From positions 1-45,454 of the forward strand of contig JBNKCL010000032.1 in the NCBI GenBank assembly GCA_050287725.1: 45,454 nucleotides of DNA. Reading direction: 5' to 3'. The notes under the pieces were generated by a model. That model made no database searches and was not told the origin of the DNA. It saw only the letters and a program-made list of their open reading frames with translations. This stretch comes from CBFDBF01 sp050287725 (GTDB lineage: Bacteria; Pseudomonadota; Gammaproteobacteria; Chromatiales; Chromatiaceae). Within the stretch, counting starts at the first letter, position 1. The number at the start of each line of letters is the position of its first letter. A program made the position numbers and the translations under genes. Of this stretch, positions 23,873 through 31,954 are shown in pieces.

Positions 23873-24825
23873 CTCGGCAGACGCTCCAGCAACTGTTGCA
23901 GCTCAGGCTCCAACGGCGCCTCGAATCGCTGCGTACCCTCCCCCGCATCCGGCCAATGGATGACCAGTGATTCGGCATGGAGGAAGAGACGCCGGAGCCC
24001 CAGTTCCCGGAAGCGGCGGTTGGCGTCCGCGTCACCGTATTTCTCGTCCCCCAGCACCGGCGTTCCCAGGTGGGCCAGGTGCACCCGGATCTGGTGGGTG
24101 CGTCCGGTCAGTAACTGCGCCTCCAGCAAGGTGGCATCGGTAAATCGCTCCAGAACCCGAAACCGGGTGGTGGCCGGTTTGCCTTCACGGTCCACCCGCA
24201 CCATGCGTTCCCCGCTCTTCAGGGTATTCTTCAACAACGGCGCCTTCACCGTCTCCCGCTCCTGTTCCCAGCGCCCCGCCACCAGCGCCAGATAGCGTTT
24301 CTCCACCCCGTCGCCGCGCAGCAGTTCGTGCAGGGTGCGCAAGGCACTGCGCCGCTTGGCGATGAGGAGACAGCCCGAGGTGTCCCGATCCAGCCGATGC
24401 ACCAGCTCCAATTGCCGTTCCTCCGGCCGCAGCACCCGCAACGCCTCGATCACACCGTGCTGCACGCCGCTGCCGCCGTGGACCGCGATCCCGGACGGTT
24501 TGTTCAGTACCAGCAGCCGTTTGTCCTCATAGAGGATCGCCTGGTCCAGCCGCGCCAGCACCCGGGTCCCCGGATCCGGAGGAGTCTCGCGCTCCGCAAC
24601 CCGAACCGGTGGAACCCGAATCACGTCCCCCTCCTGTAACCGCTGGCTGGCAGCAACCCGCCCCTTGTTCAGGCGTACCTCACCGCGCCGCAGGATGCGG
24701 TAGACATAGCTCCTGGGTACCCCCTTCAGCAGGCTGAGCAGGAAATTATCGATCCGTTGCCCGGCATAGCCGGCCTCCACAACAACCTGCCGTACCTTGG
24801 GGGAATTCTGTTTAACTTCTGACAT
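23869..24825 (-). CDS. rluC: 23S rRNA pseudouridine(955/2504/2580) synthase
   Basis: RluC converts three uridines of 23S rRNA to pseudouridine. The N-terminal S4 RNA-binding domain (QRIDNFLLSLLKGVPRSYVYR, about residues 22-75) precedes the catalytic domain, with the aspartate in HRLDRDTSG and the later GRTHQIRVH and PVLGDEKYG motifs. The 318 residues fit RluC, and the divergent rne gene supports RluC over RluD. It leads the rluC-HAD-sppA operon. Confidence 0.93.
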   Translation of the reverse strand: MSEVKQNSPKVRQVVVEAGYAGQRIDNFLLSLLKGVPRSYVYRILRRGEVRLNKGRVAASQRLQEGDVIRVPPVRVAERETPPDPGTRVLARLDQAILYEDKRLLVLNKPSGIAVHGGSGVQHGVIEALRVLRPEERQLELVHRLDRDTSGCLLIAKRRSALRTLHELLRGDGVEKRYLALVAGRWEQERETVKAPLLKNTLKSGERMVRVDREGKPATTRFRVLERFTDATLLEAQLLTGRTHQIRVHLAHLGTPVLGDEKYGDADANRRFRELGLRRLFLHAESLVIHWPDAGEGTQRFEAPLEPELQQLLERLPR

Positions 24826-24851
24826 TTAAATATGATACCAGTCCATTTCGT

Positions 24852-24880
24852 TTGATGCCCCAGCACAACACTGTTATAGT
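24852..24880 (+). promoter_or_regulatory. Probable rne promoter
   Basis: TTGATG (24852-24857) and TATAGT (24875-24880) are 17 bases apart, with a TG one base before the -10 (extended -10). The start would fall near 24887, leaving a leader of about 467 bases before the rne ATG. Confidence 0.6.
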
Positions 24881-24886
24881 TTCCCG

Positions 24887-25353
24887 GTGATATTGTCTCC
24901 TGGACCACCCTCGGGTTCGGTTCCGGCGGCCAAGAACCTGTCGCGATAAAAACGGTCGGAAAAAGACAGGTTGCGCGACGAATACAGGGCATCCACCTTC
25001 GGGAAATGCCCGCCGTATCGGATGACTCGGGAACAGCGCGGCCCATAACGCCTCAGCGCCCCGCGATTCCGACACGGCAAACAAGGGTTTTCCGTCCTGT
25101 GACGGAAATTGAATTGAGAATAACTGCGCACCCGCTCGATGTTTGCGGACCGGCGTAACCAAACGGATTCCCAGTGAATCCGGAACCTTAGCTGCTGATG
25201 AGACCTGTAGAGTATTCCGGCAGTTCGGTTCAGGCGCCCCGGTCCCCACGCCTTTGAGTGGAGTCCGCTGATCGCCGGCGAATCTTCCTGCTATGCGGAT
25301 GGAAGGATTGCCGGGCGTCAGACGGAAGTGGTGTGCCAAAGGATTATTACAAC
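24887..25353 (+). promoter_or_regulatory. Long structured 5' leader of rne
   Basis: No gene is evident in this stretch. It holds several inverted repeats: AACCTGTC/GACAGGTT (24935-24942 and 24965-24972), GGGCAT/ATGCCC (24987-24992 and 25006-25011), and TTTCCGTC/GACGGAAA with a CTGT loop (25089-25108). E. coli rne has a 361-nt leader through which RNase E represses its own synthesis. A similar role is inferred here from position and length only; the sequence was not compared. Confidence 0.55.
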
Positions 25354-28188
25354 ATGAAACGCATGCTGATCAACGCAACTCAGCCGGAAGAGTTGCGGGT
25401 GGCCATCGTTGATGGCCAAAAACTCTTCAATCTGGACATCGAGACTCCCGGCCGGGAGCAGAAAAAAGCCAACATCTATAAAGGCAAAGTGACTCGGGTG
25501 GAACCGAGCCTGGAGGCTGCGTTTGTGGATTACGGCGCCGACCGCCACGGATTCCTGCCCCTGAAAGAAATCTCCCGCAGCTACTTCACGGAAGAGGCGC
25601 TGCAAGGCGGCGGCCGCGCCAGCATCAAGGAGGCGATTCGCGAAGGCCAGGAGCTGATCGTCCAGATCGAGAAAGAGGAACGCGGCAACAAAGGGGCCGC
25701 ACTGACCACTTTTATCTCTCTGGCCGGCCGCTACCTGGTGTTGATGCCGAACAATCCGCGGGCCGGCGGGGTCTCCCGCCGCATCGAAGGACAGGATCGC
25801 AGCGATCTGCGGGAAGCGATGAGCAATCTCTCCATCGAGGACGGCATGGGGTTGATCGTCCGGACGGCCGGGGTCGGCAAAAGCGAAGAGGAATTGCAGT
25901 GGGATCTGGACTACCTGTTGCAGCTCTGGCAGGCGATCGAAACCTCCGCCCAAGACCGCTCCGCCCCGTTTCTGATCTACCAGGAAAGCAACGTCATCAT
26001 TCGCTCGATCCGGGACTACCTGCGGGCGGATATCGGTGAAATCCTCATCGATCACCCGGAGGTACACAAGGAGGCGTGCGAATTCATCCAGCAGGTGATG
26101 CCGCAATACCTGCGCAAGATCCGCCACTATACGGAAGAGATCCCGCTTTTCACCCGCTACCAGATCGAGAGCCAGATCGAATCGGCCTTCCAGCGTGAGG
26201 TCCGGCTGCCCTCCGGCGGCTCCATCGTGATCGACCACTCCGAGGCGCTGACCTCCATCGACATCAACTCGGCGCGCGCCACCAAGGGGGCCGATATCGA
26301 GGAGACCGCCCTCAACACCAACCTGGAGGCGGCGGACGAGGTCGCCCGTCAGCTACGCCTGCGGGACATGGGCGGGCTGTTCGTGATCGACTTCATCGAT
26401 ATGACCCCCACCCGCAACCAGCGGGAGGTGGAGAACCGCCTGAAAGACGCGATGAAGCAGGATCGGGCGCGGGTCCAGATCGGGCGTATCTCCCGTTTCG
26501 GCCTGTTGGAACTGTCGCGCCAGCGCCTGCGGCCTTCGCTGGGCGAATCGAGCCAGCATGTCTGCCCCCGCTGCAACGGTCACGGTTACGTCCGCGGCGT
26601 TGAGTCGCTGGCCCTCTCGGTGCTGCGCATCGTGGAGGAAGAGGCGATGAAGGAAAACACCGCCCGTATCGTCGCGCAACTGCCGGTGGAGGTGGCCACC
26701 TTCCTGCTCAATGAGAAACGGCAGGCGATCTACGACATCGAGCGGCGCCAGTCGGTAAGCGTAATGCTGATCCCGAACATTCATCTGGAGACCCCCAACT
26801 ACCAGATCGAACGGCTGCGCAGCCAGGATCTGCCGAAGGGCAAAGAGGAGATCTCCAGTTATCGCATGGTGGTGGAACCGGAGAGCGAAGCGCAGGAAAG
26901 CGGCCGGCAGAAAGAGAGCAAGAACGAGGAGCCGGCGGTTCGCAGAATCGCACCCACCGCCCCCGCACCGGAGCCGCGCACAAGCACGGAAGAGGAACCC
27001 GTCTCCAAGCCGGGCTTTCTCAGCCGGATGTTGAAGGGTCTGTTCGGGGGTACCGAAACAGCCGCCCCTGCGCCGGCCGAACCGGAACGGCAGCAGCGAA
27101 AAGAGCGCCCCCAACAGAGCGGCCGGTCCGGCCGGAACGAACGTCAGCGCTCCGCTTCCGAGGACAACCGACGGAGTCAGCCCGCAGCCCGTTCCGCGCA
27201 GCGTCCGCCCAAAAAGGGCAACCAACCGGAGCGAAAAGCGGAAAGCCCCAAACCGGCCGCGCCGAAACAACCCGAAGCCGCGGACGCACAGGTCAAAAAG
27301 GACCAACCGGCGACCGCCGACGCAAACGAAGCGCAAAATGATGAGCAGAAACAGGATCGGCAAGGTTCCGGGTCCCGTCGCCGTGGACGTCGGGGCGGTC
27401 GCCGGCGGCGTCAATCCCAGGAAAAGGTCGCCGCAAACCGGGATGCGCAAGCAACCGCCGGACAGGAATCCCACTCCACTGAAACACCGGAGAAACCCGC
27501 TCGGCTGACCCAGGTGGAAACGCGCGCCGAAGCCAACGCCGAAAAACCGAAAACCGGTTCGGATGCTTCCGTGACGCTGGAAAACAAACCCGCCGGCCCC
27601 GTATCTCCCGCCCCTGTTCCGGTTCAACCGGCTCAGCGGGAGACGGCGCCGACCCCACCGGCAGCACCGGCACCGCGTCCGCAACCGACGACGCCGTCGC
27701 TGGTTCCACCCGTGACCCCGAGAACGGAAAGCGTTTCGCCGCAGCCGGTTCGACCCCAGGCATCCGCCTCGGACGCTCCCGATATGCACCGGGAACGTCC
27801 GGCCCCGATCGCTCCGGCGGCAAACCAGCCCACGGTCAACGCGCGCGAGGAACGCGCTCCGGTGGTACCGGAACGACCGGCTGCTCCCCGGGCCACGGAA
27901 TCGGAACCGCGTCGGGAATCCACGGTTCCGCCGGCAACCAACCCGGCGCCGATGCCATCGCCGTCCCCGGCGCCCATACCTCCGCGCGAGACCGTCACGC
28001 CGGAGGTTCCGAGACGGGACCCTTCGCCGATGGTAACGCCGGTGCCTCCGAGAAGTGACTTCACTCCTCCGGAAATGCCGAAACGGGACCCTTCGCCGGT
28101 CGTGACACCGGCAGCGCCGCGTGAATCCGCGGCCCCTGAGGTAACGAAACCGGAACCGTCTCCCTCGGCCCCCGGCGACAAAGAGTAA
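25354..28188 (+). CDS. rne: Ribonuclease E
   Basis: RNase E is the main mRNA-decay and RNA-processing endonuclease and the scaffold of the degradosome. The ATG at 25354 (MKRMLINATQPEELRVAIVDG) is chosen on family N-terminus, with AAAGGA upstream; the frame is open further but without similarity. The catalytic half has the S1 domain (about 36-125), the DNase I-like domain with catalytic aspartates in TSIDINSA and VIDFIDMT, and the Zn-link CPRCNGHG. A PGFLSRMLKGLFGG segment near residue 553 looks like the amphipathic membrane anchor. The rest is disordered: an arginine-rich patch (GSRRRGRRGGRRRRQ) and a long proline-rich tail with imperfect 23-residue repeats at the end. There are 944 residues in all (E. 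coli 1061). Confidence 0.95.
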   Translation: MKRMLINATQPEELRVAIVDGQKLFNLDIETPGREQKKANIYKGKVTRVEPSLEAAFVDYGADRHGFLPLKEISRSYFTEEALQGGGRASIKEAIREGQELIVQIEKEERGNKGAALTTFISLAGRYLVLMPNNPRAGGVSRRIEGQDRSDLREAMSNLSIEDGMGLIVRTAGVGKSEEELQWDLDYLLQLWQAIETSAQDRSAPFLIYQESNVIIRSIRDYLRADIGEILIDHPEVHKEACEFIQQVMPQYLRKIRHYTEEIPLFTRYQIESQIESAFQREVRLPSGGSIVIDHSEALTSIDINSARATKGADIEETALNTNLEAADEVARQLRLRDMGGLFVIDFIDMTPTRNQREVENRLKDAMKQDRARVQIGRISRFGLLELSRQRLRPSLGESSQHVCPRCNGHGYVRGVESLALSVLRIVEEEAMKENTARIVAQLPVEVATFLLNEKRQAIYDIERRQSVSVMLIPNIHLETPNYQIERLRSQDLPKGKEEISSYRMVVEPESEAQESGRQKESKNEEPAVRRIAPTAPAPEPRTSTEEEPVSKPGFLSRMLKGLFGGTETAAPAPAEPERQQRKERPQQSGRSGRNERQRSASEDNRRSQPAARSAQRPPKKGNQPERKAESPKPAAPKQPEAADAQVKKDQPATADANEAQNDEQKQDRQGSGSRRRGRRGGRRRRQSQEKVAANRDAQATAGQESHSTETPEKPARLTQVETRAEANAEKPKTGSDASVTLENKPAGPVSPAPVPVQPAQRETAPTPPAAPAPRPQPTTPSLVPPVTPRTESVSPQPVRPQASASDAPDMHRERPAPIAPAANQPTVNAREERAPVVPERPAAPRATESEPRRESTVPPATNPAPMPSPSPAPIPPRETVTPEVPRRDPSPMVTPVPPRSDFTPPEMPKRDPSPVVTPAAPRESAAPEVTKPEPSPSAPGDKE

Positions 28189-28193
28189 AACGG

Positions 28194-28237
28194 ACCGGAA
28201 CCGATCTCTCCCGCATCCGGGAGGGATCGGGACCGGT
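28194..28237. terminator. Long hairpin between convergent rne and phosphatase gene
   Basis: Two 20-base arms around a CATC loop pair at 18 of 20 positions, counting one G-U (ACCGGAACCGATCTCTCCCG against its inverted copy). No T-run follows on either strand, so it is either a strong hairpin terminator without U-tail or a transcript-end stabiliser. Confidence 0.6.
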
Positions 28238-28299
28238 GCGTCAAACATCTTCTGGAATCGGGTGCGCGCCGCGCCGCCCGCAGGATGCAAACCGCCGGA

Positions 28300-28773
28300 T
28301 CAGTTCAAATCCTTCCGCAGCGTCTCCAGCAGGCCGTCGGCCGCCTCTTCCACCATCCGGAACACCCGCTCGAAACCGCCGCTGCCGCCGTAGTAGGGAT
28401 CCGGCACCTCCTGCACCCCGCATTCCGGCGCAAACTCCATGAACAGCCGCAGCTTGTTCTCCAGGCCCGGGGGGCAGATCCGCTGTAACTCCCGGTAGTT
28501 ATCCCGATCCATGGCCAACAGGTAATCGAACTGCAGGAAATCGTCCGGCTGCACCCTGCGGGCGCGCTGGCCGCTCAGATCCACGCCTCGCCCCTTGGCG
28601 ACCTCTTGCGAACGGGTGTCGGGCGGTTCTCCCACGTGATAGGCATGGGTGCCTGCGGAATCCACCGCAATGCGATGCGCCAGCCCCGAACGTTGCACCA
28701 GGGATTCGAACACCCCATGGGCGGTGGGTGAACGGCAGATATTGCCCATGCAGACGAACAGTACGCGAATCAA
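28300..28773 (-). CDS. Low-molecular-weight protein tyrosine phosphatase
   Basis: This is a small cysteine phosphatase (157 residues). The P-loop CMGNICRSPT holds the nucleophile C8 and R14, and the general-acid aspartate is in VPDPYYGG near residue 124. The start is TTG at 28773, overlapping the kdsB stop by 4 bases (TTGA), with GAAGAAGGTG upstream. The next in-frame ATG falls inside the P-loop and would destroy it. Such phosphatases often regulate polysaccharide kinases, but here the gene follows kdsB, a common arrangement in which its target is unknown. Confidence 0.9.
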   Translation of the reverse strand: MIRVLFVCMGNICRSPTAHGVFESLVQRSGLAHRIAVDSAGTHAYHVGEPPDTRSQEVAKGRGVDLSGQRARRVQPDDFLQFDYLLAMDRDNYRELQRICPPGLENKLRLFMEFAPECGVQEVPDPYYGGSGGFERVFRMVEEAADGLLETLRKDLN

Positions 28774-29537
28774 TCCGCACCTTCTTCCAACTGTTTCCGG
28801 ACCGCCGCCAGGTCCGTCTCGGTGTCCACTCCGTGTCCGGGGATCTCCGACGCCTCGCTGACATGGATCGCACCGCCGTGCCACAGCACCCGCAGCTGCT
28901 CCAGCGACTCGGCCTGTTCGATGGGCGCCACCTCCCAACCGACGTACTGTTTCAGGTAACCGACCCGGTAGGCGTAGAGTCCGATATGGCGTTGAAATCC
29001 GACCCCGGAGGGCAGCGGCCGGTCGTCTTGCAGAAATTCGTCGCGATGCCAGGGGATCGGGGCACGACTGAAGTAAAGGGCGTAACCCTCGGCATCCAGC
29101 ACCACCTTGACCACATGGGGATCGAACAGGATCGCACGGTCGTCGATGGGGGTGCTAAGGGTGGTAACCCCGGCCCGCGGATGGCGTTCCATATCCGCGG
29201 CCACCTGCCGGATCAAGGCGGGCGGCATGGTGGGTTCATCCCCCTGCAGATTGACTACGATGGTGTCGTCAGACCACCCCAACCGTTCCGCCACCTCCGC
29301 GATGCGTTCGGTCCCGCTGCGATGGGTCGAGGCCGTCAGATATACCGGCGCTTCGAATTCGGTCGCCCGATCCATGATTTGTTGCTCATCGGTGGCGATC
29401 ACCACCTCGCCCGCGCCACTGGCGCAGCCGCGTTCGTAGACGTGCTGGATCATCGGTTTACCGGCGATCTCCCGCAGCGGCTTGCCGGGCAAGCGGCTGG
29501 AGGCGTAGCGCGCCGGAATCACCACCTTGAAATCCAT
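28770..29537 (-). CDS. kdsB: 3-deoxy-manno-octulosonate cytidylyltransferase
   Basis: KdsB activates Kdo to CMP-Kdo for attachment to lipid A. The nucleotidyltransferase fold shows PARYASSRLPGKPL near the N-terminus, ATDEQQI, HRSGTERIAE, VNLQGDEP and ALYFSRAPIPW. The 255 residues fit (248 in E. coli). The ATG at 29537 has AGGAGA about 5 bases upstream. It belongs to the minus-strand envelope run comEC-exbB-exbD-lpxK-ycaR-kdsB, although a repeat element separates it from ycaR. Confidence 0.95.
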   Translation of the reverse strand: MDFKVVIPARYASSRLPGKPLREIAGKPMIQHVYERGCASGAGEVVIATDEQQIMDRATEFEAPVYLTASTHRSGTERIAEVAERLGWSDDTIVVNLQGDEPTMPPALIRQVAADMERHPRAGVTTLSTPIDDRAILFDPHVVKVVLDAEGYALYFSRAPIPWHRDEFLQDDRPLPSGVGFQRHIGLYAYRVGYLKQYVGWEVAPIEQAESLEQLRVLWHGGAIHVSEASEIPGHGVDTETDLAAVRKQLEEGAD

Positions 29538-29569
29538 CGATTCTCCTAAAGGAATTACTGAATACGACG

Positions 29570-29620
29570 CTCGCTAAGACGCAAAGAACGCCAAGGCGTG
29601 CCTGGCGCCTCGGGGGAGAG
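29570..29620. repeat. Dispersed repeat, copy B
   Basis: CTCGCTAAGACGCAAAGAACGCCAAGGCG matches the left arm of copies A and C; the right arm is degenerate (CCTGGCGCCTCGGGGGAGAG). It sits in the short gap between ycaR and kdsB, inside an otherwise tightly packed operon. Confidence 0.7.
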
Positions 29621-29635
29621 ACTGCGGTTCATCTC

Positions 29636-29824
29636 TCAACTTTTAGGAACCTCTTCGTCCGCGGCCAGTTCCCGCGCCTCTTCCTCCAGCATGACGGGAA
29701 TGCCGTCCTGGATCGAATAGGCCAGCCGGTCGCCCCGGCAAACCAGTTCCTGGGACTCTTTCAGATAGATCAGTTTCCCCTTACAAACAGGGCAAACCAG
29801 TACATCCAGTAGCTTTTTATCCAT
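29636..29824 (-). CDS. ycaR: Trm112-family protein YcaR
   Basis: This 62-residue protein has the Trm112p-like pattern LLDVLVCPVCKGKL near the N-terminus and a later CRGDRLAYSIQDGIPVML. The two-cysteine CPVC and the LAYPI-like segment define the UPF0434/YcaR group, encoded between lpxK and kdsB in E. coli too. The ATG at 29824 overlaps the lpxK stop by 8 bases and is preceded by AGGGG; a GTG nine bases earlier is a weaker alternative. The precise role in bacteria is not established. Confidence 0.88.
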   Translation of the reverse strand: MDKKLLDVLVCPVCKGKLIYLKESQELVCRGDRLAYSIQDGIPVMLEEEARELAADEEVPKS

Positions 29825-30803
29825 TAATAACACCCCTTACCAGTACGCCCAGACGATGGGCGAATGCTTGATCCAGTTCAGCCGTTACCGGTATGTACCA
29901 CTGTTCCGGTCGGGCGAACCGACGGCATTTGATTGCATCCTTCTCGGTCATCAGCACCGCGCGTCCGTCGCCCGGTGTAATATCCCCCGCGCTAAACGGA
30001 TGGTGATCCGGAAACGGGTGCCGAATCAATTTGATTCCCATCCCTTCGAGCTGGGAAAAAAAACGCTCCGGGTTGCCGATGCCGGCCACCGCATGCACCG
30101 GCTCGCCAGCCACGAACTCGGTGATCTTCCGGGTCTTTTCGGGATCCAGCAGATTGATCACCTGGTTCTGCCGCAGCCGCATGGAGAACTGCCGCCGCCC
30201 GCCGATCCCGTTGGCCACCACCATATCGACCCTGGCGAGACGACTCGGGCGCTCGCGCAACGGTCCGGCCGGGAGACAGAATCGATTCCCCAGTTCGCGC
30301 ACCCCGTCCACCACGGCGATCTCGATGTCGCGTTGCAGGGCATAATGCTGCAAGCCGTCATCGGAGATGATGATATCGCAGTTACTGTGCTGCGCGAGCG
30401 CCGATCCGGCCGCCACCCGATCCGGCCCCACACACACCGGACAGCCGGTGCGACGTGCGATCATGACCGCCTCGTCCCCCACGGTTGCCGGATCGCTGCC
30501 CGGAAGTACCTGTTGCGGCCATTTGCGGGCATTGCCGCCGTAGCCACGGGATATGATTCCCGGATGCAGCCCCTGCTCTTGCAGATAGCGGGCGAGCCAG
30601 ATTACCAGGGGCGTCTTGCCCGATCCGCCCACCGTGATGTTTCCCACCACGATCACCGGCAACGGCAGGCGGGTGGAACGAAGCAGGCCGATCCGATACG
30701 CCAGGCGCCGGATTCCGACCACCAGGCAGAACACCCAGGAAAGCGGCATCAGCAGGAACGCAATCCCATTACGATCCCACCAATACTGCTCCAGTCGTTT
30801 CAC
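29817..30803 (-). CDS. lpxK: Tetraacyldisaccharide 4'-kinase
   Basis: LpxK phosphorylates the 4' position of the tetraacyl disaccharide, the sixth step of lipid A synthesis, at the inner membrane. There is an N-terminal hydrophobic segment (about 15-31), the Walker A GNITVGGSGKTPL (about 54-66), ISRGYGG, and an SDDGLQHY motif holding catalytic aspartates. The protein has 328 residues (E. coli 328). The start is GTG at 30803, overlapping the exbD stop as GTGA. In E. coli lpxK follows msbA; here it follows exbD. Confidence 0.94.
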   Translation of the reverse strand: MKRLEQYWWDRNGIAFLLMPLSWVFCLVVGIRRLAYRIGLLRSTRLPLPVIVVGNITVGGSGKTPLVIWLARYLQEQGLHPGIISRGYGGNARKWPQQVLPGSDPATVGDEAVMIARRTGCPVCVGPDRVAAGSALAQHSNCDIIISDDGLQHYALQRDIEIAVVDGVRELGNRFCLPAGPLRERPSRLARVDMVVANGIGGRRQFSMRLRQNQVINLLDPEKTRKITEFVAGEPVHAVAGIGNPERFFSQLEGMGIKLIRHPFPDHHPFSAGDITPGDGRAVLMTEKDAIKCRRFARPEQWYIPVTAELDQAFAHRLGVLVRGVING

Positions 30804-31225
30804 TGTTCGGCGACAGGTTGCCTGGTAGGAAAGGACATGTTGACGAACCCGAGCTGACTGGCGGCGTCCATTACCGTAATCACCGCCTGATAGGGGGCTT
30901 TCGCGTCCGCCGTGATGGACACCGGAAGATCCTGCCGTCCGGCGGCCGCCTTTTCGATGGCCCGTTTCAGCGTCTCGATGTCGGTGTTGATCACCTCCTG
31001 TTGATCGACATAAAAGCGGCCCTGGATGTCCACCGTGATATCCAGTTTCTCCTGCTTCTTCTCCTCCTGCGCCTCGGCAGAAGCCTGCGGCAACTCCACT
31101 TTGATCTTGCTCACACGATCGAAGGTGGTGGAAACCATGAAAAAGATCAGCAACAGGAACACTACGTCGATCAGCGGCGTCAGATTGATGTCCGGCAGTT
31201 CCTTGCGGTTGGGGCGCAGGTTCAA
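30800..31225 (-). CDS. exbD: ExbD/TolR-family biopolymer transport protein
   Basis: This 141-residue protein has a short cytoplasmic N-terminus, one transmembrane helix with the proton-path aspartate (INLTPLIDVVFLLLIFFMV, about residues 14-32) and a periplasmic domain. The start is TTG at 31225, with GGGGGAGAG just upstream. Only one base separates it from the exbB stop. ExbB-ExbD pairs turn proton-motive force into mechanical work on an outer-membrane or cell-wall partner. No TonB or Tol-Pal genes are beside them, so the partner is unknown. The placement before lpxK is common in non-enteric proteobacteria. Confidence 0.92.
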   Translation of the reverse strand: MNLRPNRKELPDINLTPLIDVVFLLLIFFMVSTTFDRVSKIKVELPQASAEAQEEKKQEKLDITVDIQGRFYVDQQEVINTDIETLKRAIEKAAAGRQDLPVSITADAKAPYQAVITVMDAASQLGFVNMSFPTRQPVAEQ

Positions 31226-31226
31226 G

Positions 31227-31850
31227 TTACTCTCCCCCTTCCTGTTCGCGTGCGCCCTGCATCACCTCCACCATCTTCAGCGCCTCTTCCTCCATCGCCA
31301 CCACCAGCTTCTCCACCTTACCGCTGAAATAACGATGGAACATGAGCGCGGGGATGGCCACCGACAGCCCCGCCGCGGTGGTCAGCAACGCCTGCGAGAT
31401 GCCGCTGGCCAGCACCCCGGGATTGCCGACCCCCACCGAGACGATGGCGGCGAACACATTGATCATACCGAGTACGGTACCCAGCAGACCCAGCAACGGA
31501 GAGATGGAGGCGATGGTCCCCAGGGTGTTGAGATAGCGCTCCAGGTCATGCACCACCTGGCGCCCGACGTCTTCGATCGCCTCTTTCATCACGTCACGCG
31601 AATGGGTGCGGTTGATGAGACCGGCGGCCAGGATGCGTCCCAACGGAGAACCCTCCCGGATGGTCGTGATATGGCCGGGCGTAAGCTTTTGATTACGATA
31701 CAGTTGCCAGATCTGCGACAGCAGATTCGGCGGTACCACGCGTCGTTGGCGTAGCGCCCAGAGCCGTTCGATCACAATCGCCATCGCCGCGATCGAACAA
31801 AGAATAATCGGCAACATGATCCAGCCGCCGGCCTTCACCAGTTCAAACAT
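31227..31850 (-). CDS. exbB: ExbB/TolQ/MotA-family proton channel protein
   Basis: This is the inner-membrane stator subunit that surrounds ExbD. The 207-residue protein has three hydrophobic segments (about 9-28, 110-134 and 146-168) and the family signature LGTIASISPLLGLLGTVLGMINVF and LLTTAAGLSVAIPALMFHRYF. The ATG at 31850 has GGAGGAACC about 6 bases upstream. The frame is open upstream without support. It starts about 105 bases after comEC and is tightly coupled to exbD. Confidence 0.92.
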   Translation of the reverse strand: MFELVKAGGWIMLPIILCSIAAMAIVIERLWALRQRRVVPPNLLSQIWQLYRNQKLTPGHITTIREGSPLGRILAAGLINRTHSRDVMKEAIEDVGRQVVHDLERYLNTLGTIASISPLLGLLGTVLGMINVFAAIVSVGVGNPGVLASGISQALLTTAAGLSVAIPALMFHRYFSGKVEKLVVAMEEEALKMVEVMQGAREQEGGE

Positions 31851-31954
31851 AATCGGGGTTCCTCCGGAAAAAGTCTCGCCAACGGCGCGCCGTAATTGTC
31901 CGCTATGATACTGTATCCAACAGGGTTCCCAAAAGGCCGTCGCAACGCCAATCG

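Noticed and set aside
26353..28290. Open frame of 645 codons on the minus strand across rne
   Set aside because: Its arginine-rich composition mirrors the proline-rich RNase E tail; there is no independent evidence of coding.
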